In this document: one piece after another, positions 1-7,418 of the stretch
How the letters are laid out: the number at the start of each line of letters is the position of its first letter
How positions within the stretch are numbered: the first letter of the stretch is position 1
Assembly: GCA_003223775.1 (NCBI GenBank)
Contig: QHWK01000165.1
Span: 1 to 16,530 of the forward strand
Reading direction: 5' to 3'
Source: Acidobacteriota bacterium
GTDB taxonomy: Bacteria; Acidobacteriota; Vicinamibacteria; Vicinamibacterales; CAVVIG01
Length of the DNA stretch: 16,530 nt
Notes under the pieces: generated by a model
The model's input: the letters and a program-made list of their open reading frames with translations, nothing else
Database searches by the model: none
What the model was told of the DNA's origin: nothing
Made by a program: the position numbers and the translations under genes

Positions 1-1
1 C

Positions 2-190
2 GCGCACAAGACCGAGCTGCCGGCCGAGAAGCGGAAGGTCGCCGAGCCGGCGATCGCGAAGCTCGTGCGCTCGGCGTACATGCTGGACGCGTTCGGCGAT
101 CTCGGGAACAAACAGCAGATCACCGAGGCGTACGCGATTTTCCTCGCCGCCAGCAAGGACATTCAGGCGGCGTTCCCGGCACAGCCATGA
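2..190 (+). CDS. C-terminal fragment of an unidentified protein (5' end outside window)
   Basis: An open frame enters from the left edge and ends at TGA 188-190, giving 62 residues of a C-terminus. It reads as mostly helical, charged sequence (an EKRKVAEPAIAKLVR segment, then YMLDAFGDLGNKQQITEAY and a short FLAASKDIQAAF tail). No motif, membrane segment or cysteine is visible and I do not recognise the family. Its stop overlaps the next start as ATGA (187-190), so it is probably translationally coupled to the haem-c protein that follows, and the two may belong to one operon. Function unknown. Confidence 0.6.
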   Translation, partial: AHKTELPAEKRKVAEPAIAKLVRSAYMLDAFGDLGNKQQITEAYAIFLAASKDIQAAFPAQP

Positions 191-1434
191 AGACCACACG
201 CGCGTCGGTTCGCGCGGCCATCGCCGTGCTCGCGGCATCGGCCGCCGCGGCGCTCCTCGTCCAGCCCGGCGAAGCGCACAAGGCGATCACGTCGAAGTAC
301 ACCTACAACGACGACGTGTTTCCGATCTTTCGCGAGCGCTGCTCGCGGTGCCACGTCAGTGGCGGCGTCGCGCCCATGTCGCTGATGACCTACGACGATG
401 CGTTCCCGTGGGCCGAATCGATCCGCGCGGAGCTCGTCGCGGCGCACATGCCGCCGTGGCACGCCGAGGACGGCTTCGGCGATCTGAAGGGCGCGCACAC
501 GCTGACGCCGAAGGAGCTCGACGTCGTGCTGACGTGGGCGACCGGCGGCAACCCGCGCGGCGCGCTCGACGCGAAGCTGCCCGAAGTGAAGCTGAAGAAC
601 GACTGGAGCGCCGGCGCGCCCGATCTCGCGCTGCGCCTGCCGGCCGACTTCACGCTCGCGGCCGACAAGATGGAGGACACGCAGGAGGTCACGCTGCCGA
701 CCGGGCTCGCCGAGGCGCGGTGGGTGCGCGGCGTCGATCTGCTGCCGGGGACGCCGTCGATCGTCCGCAGCGCGACGATCTTCGTGAAGGACACCGCCGC
801 GGCCGGCGCGGCGTCGGCAGGGCCGGCGCCCGAGCGTGTGCTCGCGCACTGGCTGCCCGGACAGGACCTCGAGCCGATCGACAACGGCGTCGCGTTCCGC
901 CTGCCGGCCGGCGCGCAGATCGGCGTCCGCATCCACTACAAGAAGACGTGGCAGTTCGAGGGGAAGGCGCTGGCCGATCGCAGCACGGTCGGGATCTACT
1001 TCGCGCCGGGGAAGGACGCAACCGAGCTGCTGATGGTGCCGATTGCCGCGCCCGCGAACGCCGCCGCCGGAGCCGATGCGACGTATACGTTCGAGAGCAC
1101 GCTCGCCAACGACATCCGCGCCGTCGCGCTCAGCCCCGACGGCGTGCCGCCGAACATCACGCTGCAGGTGCAGGCGGTCGGGCCCGACGGATCGCGCACG
1201 CCGATGATCCGCCTCAACACGCGCGCCGACTGGGATCGCCGCTACTGGTTCGAGAAGCCGCTCACGCTCCCGCGCGGGACGAAGATCGAAGTCAGGGCCA
1301 ACTTCGAGGATCCCGATCTGCTGTCGACGGCATTTGCCGCGCCGGGCGCCACGGCCGCGGCCGCCCCGCGCCAGGCGCTGCTGCGCCTCACGCTCAACGT
1401 CGTCGCGCCGAACGCCAAACCAACCGCCCCGTGA
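187..1434 (+). CDS. secreted haem-c protein with a degenerate PHM-like (ascorbate-dependent monooxygenase C-terminal type) domain
   Basis: The 415-residue protein starts at an ATG overlapping the upstream stop. Residues 1-30 form a signal peptide (KTTR n-region, Ala-rich core, likely cleavage at GEA/HK), so it is periplasmic. A single CxxCH haem-c site is at C52-C55-H56. A MPPWH motif at 88-92 is the probable region of the axial Met, followed by the LTPKELDVVLTWATGGNPRG element usual in this cytochrome family. Residues about 140-405 are beta-rich and follow the layout of the copper monooxygenase C-terminal fold found fused to such cytochromes: a WSAGAPDLALRLP start, LPGQDLEPIDNG at 223-234 and RIHYKKTW at 248-255. 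The VHH and PHMH copper-ligand motifs I expect in active members are replaced by IVRS (192-195) and LSPDG (315-319). Electron transfer or a structural role is therefore more likely than monooxygenase activity. Substrate unknown. Confidence 0.85.
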   Translation: MKTTRASVRAAIAVLAASAAAALLVQPGEAHKAITSKYTYNDDVFPIFRERCSRCHVSGGVAPMSLMTYDDAFPWAESIRAELVAAHMPPWHAEDGFGDLKGAHTLTPKELDVVLTWATGGNPRGALDAKLPEVKLKNDWSAGAPDLALRLPADFTLAADKMEDTQEVTLPTGLAEARWVRGVDLLPGTPSIVRSATIFVKDTAAAGAASAGPAPERVLAHWLPGQDLEPIDNGVAFRLPAGAQIGVRIHYKKTWQFEGKALADRSTVGIYFAPGKDATELLMVPIAAPANAAAGADATYTFESTLANDIRAVALSPDGVPPNITLQVQAVGPDGSRTPMIRLNTRADWDRRYWFEKPLTLPRGTKIEVRANFEDPDLLSTAFAAPGATAAAAPRQALLRLTLNVVAPNAKPTAP

Positions 1435-1450
1435 GGCGCGTGATCGCGGC

Positions 1451-1509
1451 ATGTAGGGCGACCCTTTCAGGGTCGCCTGAAAGGCGCTGGCGACCCTGAA
1501 AGGGTCGCC

Positions 1510-1515
<6 letters not shown>
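1451..1515. repeat. perfect inverted repeat, 27-bp arms, between convergent genes
   Basis: The left arm 1451-1477 and right arm 1489-1515 are exact reverse complements separated by an 11-bp spacer (1478-1488). Each arm is itself a hairpin: GGCGACCC (1457-1464) pairs with GGGTCGCC (1470-1477) around a 5-nt TTTCA loop, and the right arm does the same at 1489-1496/1502-1509. It starts 16 bp after the stop of the haem-c gene and runs into the last codons of the CoA-transferase B gene, whose TAG stop (1510-1512, minus strand) lies inside the right arm. The position between two convergent genes suits a bidirectional terminator, but no U-run follows. It looks like a dispersed REP-like palindrome. 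Confidence 0.9.
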
Positions 1516-2157
<642 letters not shown>

Positions 2158-2169
2158 CGTTACGGCTTT

Positions 2170-2256
2170 TCACGAAGACACGAAGATCCACGAAAACACG
2201 AAGCCATTTTGTACAAAGACGTTTCGTGTTCTTCGTAGATCTTCGTGTCTTCGTGA
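2170..2256. repeat. imperfect inverted repeat (CACGAAGA-type) between the CoA-transferase subunits
   Basis: The outer arms 2170-2188 and 2238-2256 are perfectly complementary over 19 bp (TCACGAAGACACGAAGATC and its complement). Inside them, ACGAA-rich sequence at 2190-2202 pairs with TTCGTG-rich sequence at 2222-2236 with one bulge, around an AT-rich loop near 2204-2220. The element fills nearly the whole 106-bp gap between the stop of subunit A (2264) and the start of subunit B (2157). In mRNA it would form a long hairpin inside the operon, which could attenuate or stabilise one cistron relative to the other. It is much less GC-rich than the surrounding genes. Confidence 0.85.
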
Positions 2257-2263
2257 TGAATCG

Positions 2264-2968
2264 TCACTCTCCCGTGCTGCGCCTGACGGTGCGCTTCTCG
2301 ATCCGCTTCTCGTACTGCTCGCCCTGCAGGATGTGGCGCACGAAAATCCCCGGCGTGACGACGTGATCGGGATCGATCTCGCCGGGCTCGACGAGGTGCT
2401 CGACCTCGGCGATCGTCACCTTCGCGGCGGTCGCCATCACCGGGTTGAAGTTGCGCGCCGTCTTCCGGTACACGAGATTGCCCGCGCGATCCCCGGTCCA
2501 CGCTTTCACGAACGCGAAGTCGGCCGTCAGCGGCCGTTCGAGCACGAACGGCCGGCCGTCGATCGTCCGCGTCTCCTTGCCCTCGGCGACGAGCGTCCCG
2601 AAACCGGTCGGTGTAAAGAAGCCGCCAATCCCGGCGCCGCCGGCGCGGATGCGCTCGGCGAAGGTGCCCTGCGGCACGAGCTCCACCTCGAGCTCGCGGC
2701 TCAGGAACTGCCGCTCGAACTCCTTGTTCTCGCCGACGTAGGTCGCGATCATCCTGCGCACCTGGCGCGCGCGCAGCAGCACGCCGATGCCGAAATCGTC
2801 GACGCCGGCGTTGTTGCTGATGACGGTGAGGCCGCGCGTGCCGCGCGCCCGCAGGGCGGCAATCAGGTTCTCGGGGATGCCGCAGAGGCCGAAGCCGCCC
2901 ATCATAATGGTCGCGCCCTCGGGGATCATCGCGGCCGCGTCGGCCGCGCTCGCGAGCACCTTGTTCAT
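2264..2968 (-). CDS. scoA: 3-oxoacid (succinyl-CoA:acetoacetate type) CoA-transferase, subunit A
   Basis: The alpha subunit carries the CoA-binding GGFGLCGIPENLI motif at about residues 24-36 and the conserved SNNAGVDDFGIG and TYVGENKEFERQ segments, which are hallmarks of ScoA-type proteins. It pairs with the adjacent subunit B in a heteromeric CoA-transferase. I chose ATG at 2968 (MNKVLASAADAAAMIPEG) because related subunits begin with MNKV-like sequence; this gives 234 residues. A TTG six codons upstream (2986) would add MIEYQS and has a GGAG about 11 nt before it, so it is not excluded. The gene is transcribed divergently from the MoxR gene, with only 40 bp between the two start codons. 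The C-terminus (EKRTVRRSTGE) is basic and unremarkable. Confidence 0.93.
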   Translation of the reverse strand: MNKVLASAADAAAMIPEGATIMMGGFGLCGIPENLIAALRARGTRGLTVISNNAGVDDFGIGVLLRARQVRRMIATYVGENKEFERQFLSRELEVELVPQGTFAERIRAGGAGIGGFFTPTGFGTLVAEGKETRTIDGRPFVLERPLTADFAFVKAWTGDRAGNLVYRKTARNFNPVMATAAKVTIAEVEHLVEPGEIDPDHVVTPGIFVRHILQGEQYEKRIEKRTVRRSTGE

Positions 2969-3008
2969 CGATTGGTATTCTATCAAGTAAGATACGACTC
3001 CCTATTTG
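2969..3008. promoter_or_regulatory. divergent promoter gap with imperfect dyad
   Basis: These 40 bp separate the ATG of the CoA-transferase A gene (minus) from the ATG of the MoxR gene (plus) and are clearly AT-richer than their flanks. On the minus strand a -10-like TAGAAT (2982-2977) ends 8 nt before the ATG. On the plus strand TAAGAT (2988-2993) lies 15 nt before the MoxR ATG. No convincing -35 hexamer accompanies either. An imperfect dyad, GTATTCTA (2975-2982) against TAAGATAC (2988-2995), matches at 6 of 8 pairs and overlaps both -10-like boxes, so one regulator could affect both operons. Both promoter calls are tentative. Confidence 0.4.
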
Positions 3009-4049
3009 ATGCACACAGACCTCGAACAAGCCATCGCGTTCCACGACTCGATCATCGCAGAAGGTGGAAAGGCGCTCGTCGGGTACGACACGGCGAAGGC
3101 GCTCGCGAACGTCGTGCTGATGTCGGAGATCCCGACCTCGTACGACAAGAAGGAGCAGCGGCAGGTCAACGCCGGCAACCTCCTGCTGCGCGGCGTGCCC
3201 GGCGTCGGCAAGACGTTCTTCGGCGTCATCCTCGCCGCGATCAGCAACGCGAAATTCGTGCGCCTTCAGGGGCGCGCCGATCTGCAGCCGACCGAAGTCG
3301 TCGGCTTCCAGATGATCAATCCGGCGACCGGCGAGCTGATGACCGAGTTCGGTCCGCTCGCCGAGGCCGAAGTCATCCTGCTCGACGAGATCAACCGCAT
3401 CCCGCTGAAGTCGCAGAGCGCGTGCCTCGAGGCGCTGCAGGACCGCACGGTGACGGTCGGCCACACCACCTTCGAGCTGCCCGCGTTCAGCTTCGCGATC
3501 GCGACGATGAACCCGGTGGAGCTCGGGCAGGGCACCTTTCCGCTGTCGGAAGCGGCGACCGACCGGTTCGCGATCATGGTGAACATCGGCTACCTGCCGC
3601 CTGAGGAAGAAGCCAAGCTGGTGCACTTCGACTTCAAGAAAGTGCGGCTGAACCCGCTCATGACCAAGGAGCGGATCATCCATCTGCGCGGCGCGATCAA
3701 CGAGCGCGTGTTCCTGCACGAGCGGCTTGCCCTCTACATTCAACGTCTGGTCGCGGCGACGCGGCCCTACAACCCGGACACCGACTGGCACACGCGTTCG
3801 CCGTCGGCGCTCGTCGAGCACGGCGTCGATCTCGGCGCCTCGCCGCGCGCGATCATCTGCTGGGGGCGCCTCGCGAAGGTCTGGGCGCTGCTGGTGCGGC
3901 GGCGGACGGAGGTCTACCCGGAAGACATTCAGGATCTGGCGCCCTACATCCTGAACCACCGCATCTGGCTCGGTCCCCACGCCGCGAGCCACGGGCTCAC
4001 AACCGACAGCGTCATCGCCGACGTCATAGAGAAAGTGCCGATCCCGTGA
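3009..4049 (+). CDS. MoxR-family AAA+ ATPase (MxaR-like)
   Basis: The 346-residue cytoplasmic ATPase contains Walker A GVPGVGKT (62-69), Walker B VILLDEINR (122-130), a sensor-1 segment ATMNPVE (166-172) and a GTFPLSEAATDRF arginine-finger region (175-187). The C-terminal part, about 220-346, is the helical lid. MoxR ATPases act as chaperones with VWA and DUF58 partners to mature protein complexes, classically methanol dehydrogenase. ATG 3009 is preferred over the TTG one codon earlier (3006). It is the first gene of the operon and overlaps the DUF58 gene as GTGA (4046-4049), so coupling is likely. The next genes follow the mxaR-S-A-C-K-L order, which supports an MxaR-like role, although generic MoxR/Bat modules share the first two genes. 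Confidence 0.93.
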   Translation: MHTDLEQAIAFHDSIIAEGGKALVGYDTAKALANVVLMSEIPTSYDKKEQRQVNAGNLLLRGVPGVGKTFFGVILAAISNAKFVRLQGRADLQPTEVVGFQMINPATGELMTEFGPLAEAEVILLDEINRIPLKSQSACLEALQDRTVTVGHTTFELPAFSFAIATMNPVELGQGTFPLSEAATDRFAIMVNIGYLPPEEEAKLVHFDFKKVRLNPLMTKERIIHLRGAINERVFLHERLALYIQRLVAATRPYNPDTDWHTRSPSALVEHGVDLGASPRAIICWGRLAKVWALLVRRRTEVYPEDIQDLAPYILNHRIWLGPHAASHGLTTDSVIADVIEKVPIP

Positions 4050-4969
4050 GAACGCGAGAAACCGACGTCGAGCCGTTCGTCAATCTGTCGGAGCTGACCG
4101 AGATCGAGCTGCTGATCATGCGCCGCATGCGCGAGTTCACGATCGGCGAGCACCGCAGCCTCTTCCATGGCTCGGGCTTCGATTTCGTCGGGCTCCGCGA
4201 CTGGCAGGCGGGCGATCGCATGTCGCAGATCGACTGGGCGCAGTCGACGCTGACCAACTTCAGCCCGATGGTCGTGCGCGACTACGAGCAGCGGAGCACG
4301 GCGACCGTCGTCGCCATCGCCGACAACTCGCTCTCCACGCGCTGCGGCATCGACGGCATCCCGATTGCGGCCGCCATCGCGCGCACCATCGGCACGATCG
4401 GCATGTCGGCGGTTTTCTTCCAGGACATGTTCGGGCTCATCACCTTCGACGCGAAGTTCGACCAGCTCGCGGCGATCCGCCCGCGCATCGGCAAGAATCA
4501 GGTGATTCACTGCCTCGAGGCCTACCAGTTCGGCGAGGGGCTGATGCCGCTCAAGCGCGCCGACAGCCTCAGCATGTCGCTCGCCGGCTTCATGCGGAAA
4601 ACGTCGATGGTGCCGGTGATCTCCGATTTCCTCTTCGACGAAGCCGGCAGCATCATGGCGGAGCTGTCGCAGCTGAATTCGATGCACGACGTCTTCATCG
4701 TGCTGATCGACAGCGCGTTCGCCTTCGAGCTGCCGCCGGTCTCGGCCGGGTGGATCGAGGCGTTCGACGTCGAGACCGGCAAGTCGCGCGTCCTGTCGCG
4801 CCACGCGCTGCGCACGCTCTCGGCGCGCACCAGGTCATGGCAGGACGAGGTGGCGCGCCTCGCGAAGGACAAGGACCTCGACGTCCTCCGCATCGGCGTC
4901 GACGAGGTGCAGACGGCGATCGCGCTGAGCGAGTTCATCGCCGAGCGGCGGCTGAGGAAAGCCGCATAG
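4046..4969 (+). CDS. DUF58 domain protein (MxaS-like)
   Basis: The 307-residue protein has the DUF58 signature GSGFDFVGLRDWQAGDRMSQ followed by IDWAQS (42-67), which matches the family pattern FxxxRxYxxGDxxRxIDW. The rest resembles a von Willebrand A-like fold: VVAIADNSLST (about 88-98), then a central region with QDMFGLITFDAKFD, and VIVLIDSAFAF-like strands later. Unlike many DUF58 proteins it has no obvious N-terminal membrane pair, as in MxaS-type members. GTG 4046 is chosen because it overlaps the MoxR stop. DUF58 proteins regularly accompany MoxR ATPases and are thought to link them to membrane VWA proteins. The stop TAG (4967-4969) is followed by the 4984-5111 repeat region, the only sizeable gap in the operon. 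Confidence 0.9.
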   Translation: MRTRETDVEPFVNLSELTEIELLIMRRMREFTIGEHRSLFHGSGFDFVGLRDWQAGDRMSQIDWAQSTLTNFSPMVVRDYEQRSTATVVAIADNSLSTRCGIDGIPIAAAIARTIGTIGMSAVFFQDMFGLITFDAKFDQLAAIRPRIGKNQVIHCLEAYQFGEGLMPLKRADSLSMSLAGFMRKTSMVPVISDFLFDEAGSIMAELSQLNSMHDVFIVLIDSAFAFELPPVSAGWIEAFDVETGKSRVLSRHALRTLSARTRSWQDEVARLAKDKDLDVLRIGVDEVQTAIALSEFIAERRLRKAA

Positions 4970-4983
4970 GGGATCACCGTCAG

Positions 4984-5065
4984 GGCTGATGGCTGATGGC
5001 TGATGGCATAGGGCTAATGGCATATAGTCCATGGACCATCATCCATCAGCCATCAGCCATCAGCC
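4984..5065. repeat. inverted repeat of GGCTGAT/ATCAGCC heptads with nested palindrome
   Basis: The left arm 4984-5006 (three CTGATGG heptads) and right arm 5043-5065 are perfect 23-bp reverse complements. The loop 5007-5042 contains a self-complementary GTCCATGGAC (5027-5036). In mRNA this would form a long stem between the DUF58 and MxaA-like cistrons. It sits within an otherwise tightly packed operon and could act as a partial terminator, a processing or stability hairpin, or a dispersed repeat insertion. Confidence 0.88.
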
Positions 5066-5111
5066 ATCAGCCATGAGCCATCAGCCATGAGCCATAAGCC
5101 ATCAGCCATGA
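5043..5111. repeat. 7-bp tandem repeat (GCCATCA/GCCATGA) that runs into the next gene's start
   Basis: Nine full heptads span 5049-5111 after a partial one at 5043-5048. Their variable sixth base gives GCCATCA, GCCATGA or GCCATAA. Three copies contain ATG (5073, 5087, 5108). The last two are 21 bp apart, i.e. three heptads or seven codons, so both are in frame with the MxaA-like gene. The ATG at 5073 is out of frame and opens a five-codon ORF whose TGA (5088-5090) overlaps the ATG at 5087. No Shine-Dalgarno sequence is visible in the array. Confidence 0.85.
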
Positions 5112-6307
5112 CGATCGCCGCAGCCCTGCTTCTCACTGGCGGCGCGCTGGCCGCGCAGGACGTCCAGACCGATCCGATTCAGTGCTGGTGGCGCACGAGC
5201 GCAGGGGCCGTCCGCGTCGGCGAGGGCTTCTCGGTCGTCCTCACCTGCGCCATCGTCGAGACCGACGCGGCGACCGTCGTCGTCGATCGCTCGCGGCTCG
5301 AGCCGTCGGTCGTCCAGTTCGCCCCCTTCGAGGTGCTCGGCGGGGCGCCGCAGGGCGCCGACCTCCGCACCGACCAGCGCCGCTTCTTCCAGTACGAGTA
5401 CCGCCTGCGGCTGATCGCCGAGAACATGTTCGGCAAGGACGCGTCGCTGCCGGAGACGAAGATCAGCTATCGCGTGCAGAGCAAGGTCGGTAAGAACACC
5501 GCCATTCAGGGGCGCGATCAAACCTATCTGATGCCGCCGCATTCGATTCGCGTGATGTCGCTCGTGCCGGCCGACGCCTCGGACATCCGCGATACGTCGG
5601 CGGAAACCTTCGGCGACATCGATCAGCTCGCCTTCCGCGCCAACCTGTTCACCGTCGTCGGCGTCACGCTCTTCGTCCTGGCCGGGCTCCTCGCGCTCCT
5701 CGCCGTCGTCCGCTTCGTGCGCCGCTACCGGACCGCGACGACCACCGCCGAGCGCCCCATCACCGACGGCGCGATCCTGCGCGGCGTCGGCCGCGAGCTC
5801 GCGGCGGTGCGGCGCGATCGCACAAGCGGCGGCGGCTGGACGCCGGAGCTCGCTGCGCGCGCGCTCGCGGCGCTGCGCGTGGCGGGGACCTACGCCGTGG
5901 GCCGCCGCGTCGGCTATCAGGCGATCGATCCGCGCCGGCGCGCGACGGAGCCGACGCTGTCGAACGGCCGGCTGATCCTGCGCAGCGGATTGTTCAGAGG
6001 CACGCCGGTCGCCGTCTCCGGCGCCGTGACGGCGCAGACGGTCACGCGCGAGCTCGCGCGCGACGGCGGCAATTCGAACGCACGGCGCACGGCGATGCTC
6101 GAGTCGCTCGCGCAGGCGCTGACGACGTTCACCGTCGCCGGCTACAGCCGCGACGGGAAGCTCGACGACGGCGCGCTGGACGAGGCCCTCGAGACCGGCT
6201 TCACCGTGCTCAAGCGGATGCGCCTCGAGCAGACGTGGGTGATGAAGCGCCTGGCCATGCGCCGCGGCGCCGCCGTGCCGATGGACACGCGCGTGTGGTC
6301 CCGATAA
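5087..6307 (+). CDS. exported single-TM protein of the BatD/MxaA type
   Basis: The protein is 406 residues long from ATG 5087, or 399 from ATG 5108; both starts lie in the heptad repeat. MTIAAALLLTGGALAAQ (8-24) is a signal-peptide core with likely cleavage after ALAA, and the longer start adds the only positive charge (K4). Residues 25-185 form a beta-rich periplasmic region (VRVGEGFSVVLTC, TVVVDRSRLEPSVVQFAPFEVLGG) like the Ig-type domains of BatD proteins. A single TM helix at about 187-210 is followed by VRRYR, and a cytoplasmic domain of about 195 residues follows. Its place after MoxR and DUF58 genes and before a VWA gene is where mxaA sits in methylotroph clusters. MxaA is linked to Ca2+ insertion into methanol dehydrogenase; I infer only a comparable maturation role here. 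It overlaps the next gene by 13 bp if that starts at 6295. Confidence 0.72.
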   Translation: MSHKPSAMTIAAALLLTGGALAAQDVQTDPIQCWWRTSAGAVRVGEGFSVVLTCAIVETDAATVVVDRSRLEPSVVQFAPFEVLGGAPQGADLRTDQRRFFQYEYRLRLIAENMFGKDASLPETKISYRVQSKVGKNTAIQGRDQTYLMPPHSIRVMSLVPADASDIRDTSAETFGDIDQLAFRANLFTVVGVTLFVLAGLLALLAVVRFVRRYRTATTTAERPITDGAILRGVGRELAAVRRDRTSGGGWTPELAARALAALRVAGTYAVGRRVGYQAIDPRRRATEPTLSNGRLILRSGLFRGTPVAVSGAVTAQTVTRELARDGGNSNARRTAMLESLAQALTTFTVAGYSRDGKLDDGALDEALETGFTVLKRMRLEQTWVMKRLAMRRGAAVPMDTRVWSR

Positions 6308-7398
6308 CCCAGGTCCCGCCGTCGATCCGCGACGTGATCTACGAGTGGCGCAACTCGCGAGCCGCCGATCTGCTCTTCACGCATCGCACGGACGCGATCA
6401 TCGCGGCGGTCATTCTGATCGGCGTCTCGGTCGCGGTGCTCGCCGGCCGCGCGCTCACACGGACGAAAGCGGGGCGCACGCAGGTGGCGCTGCCGGCCGT
6501 CCTCCAGTGGAGCGGCGGATCGTGGGCGTCGATCGTGCGGCACGGCGCGCTGCTGCTGTTCCTCATCGGCCTTCCGTTCTTCGTGCTCGCGCTCGCCGAT
6601 CCGTACTCGTCGCTCACGCGCGAGGACGTCTCGTTTCCGGGCCGCCGCATCGCGCTGATGATCGATGCCTCGTCGAGCATGATGGCGCGCTTTCCGGCCG
6701 CGCACCTGAACGCGAAGGCGCCGAACGAGGCCACCTTCTTCACCACCGTCGCCGCCGCCGAAGCGTTCATCCGCCAGCGCCTGAGCGGCAAGTACCACGA
6801 TCTCATCGGCCTCATCGAGTTCGGCGACGAAGCGTACGTCGTCACGCCGTTCACGACCGACTACGACAACATCCTGCTCAGCCTCAGCCTGATCGGCGAC
6901 TGGACCGAGTTCATGAAGTTTCCCGATCAGGGGACGACGATCGGCCTCGCGATCGAGCAGAGCGTGGGACTCTTCAAGGCGTTCGACTTCCTCGAGGCGG
7001 CCGGCAACCTGATGCTGATCTTCAGCGACGGCCAGGACACGCAGGTGACGATTCACGGCAAGAACGTGAACGAGATTCTCGAGGGTGCGCGGCAGACGAA
7101 GATCCCCGTCTACTTCATTCGCACGAGCTACAACAAGGGGCTCGGCGCGGTGCTCCCCGACGACATCTGGAAGCCCGCGGTCGAAGCGACGGGCGGCAAA
7201 TTCTACCCGGCCGGCGACGAGTCGGCCGTGCTCAACGCGATCAAGGACATCGACGTGCGGTCGGCGGGCCGCGTGGACGTGAAGCGCTACAGCAGCCAGC
7301 AGCCGAAGTTCTCGGGGTACGCGTTCATCGCGGCGAGCTTCTGGCTCGTGGCGCTGACGCTGCAGCTCACCGTGCCGTACTTCCGCAAGTTCCCATAG
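6295..7398 (+). CDS. membrane VWA-domain protein (BatA/MxaC-like)
   Basis: This von Willebrand factor A protein has an intact MIDAS metal site: DASSS at 124-128, Thr in GTTIG (about 213-217) and SDGQD at 244-248 (numbering from GTG 6295; 367 residues). Two TM segments precede the domain (about 34-50 and 84-101) and one follows it (about 341-360), so the VWA domain is anchored at the inner membrane, probably facing the periplasm as in BatA/BatB proteins. The start is uncertain. GTG 6295 gives a short overlap with the MxaA-like gene, GTG 6235 would give a 73-bp overlap, and GTG 6334 would lie after the upstream stop. MIDAS-bearing VWA proteins bind partners through a divalent metal and cooperate with MoxR ATPases. 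It occupies the mxaC position of the cluster. Confidence 0.85.
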   Translation: MVPITQVPPSIRDVIYEWRNSRAADLLFTHRTDAIIAAVILIGVSVAVLAGRALTRTKAGRTQVALPAVLQWSGGSWASIVRHGALLLFLIGLPFFVLALADPYSSLTREDVSFPGRRIALMIDASSSMMARFPAAHLNAKAPNEATFFTTVAAAEAFIRQRLSGKYHDLIGLIEFGDEAYVVTPFTTDYDNILLSLSLIGDWTEFMKFPDQGTTIGLAIEQSVGLFKAFDFLEAAGNLMLIFSDGQDTQVTIHGKNVNEILEGARQTKIPVYFIRTSYNKGLGAVLPDDIWKPAVEATGGKFYPAGDESAVLNAIKDIDVRSAGRVDVKRYSSQQPKFSGYAFIAASFWLVALTLQLTVPYFRKFP

Positions 7399-7401
7399 GG
7401 C

Positions 7402-7415
7402 AGCCTCCGGAGGCT
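7402..7415 (+). promoter_or_regulatory. Shine-Dalgarno GGAGG inside a perfect 14-bp palindrome
   Basis: AGCCTCCGGAGGCT (7402-7415) is its own reverse complement. Its GGAGG (7409-7413) sits 5 nt before ATG 7419 and is the strongest ribosome-binding site in the operon; it fixes the start of the small anchored protein. The CCTCC half could pair with the GGAGG of another transcript copy, or intramolecularly only with strain, since there is no loop. Confidence 0.7.
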
Positions 7416-7418
7416 CAG

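Noticed and set aside
163..1452. Antisense open frame of 429 codons opposite the haem-c gene
   Set aside because: Arg-rich shadow without motif. The plus frame has a signal peptide and CxxCH.
4984..5111. CRISPR array
   Set aside because: The units are 7 bp with no spacers. It is a simple tandem repeat with an inverted arm.
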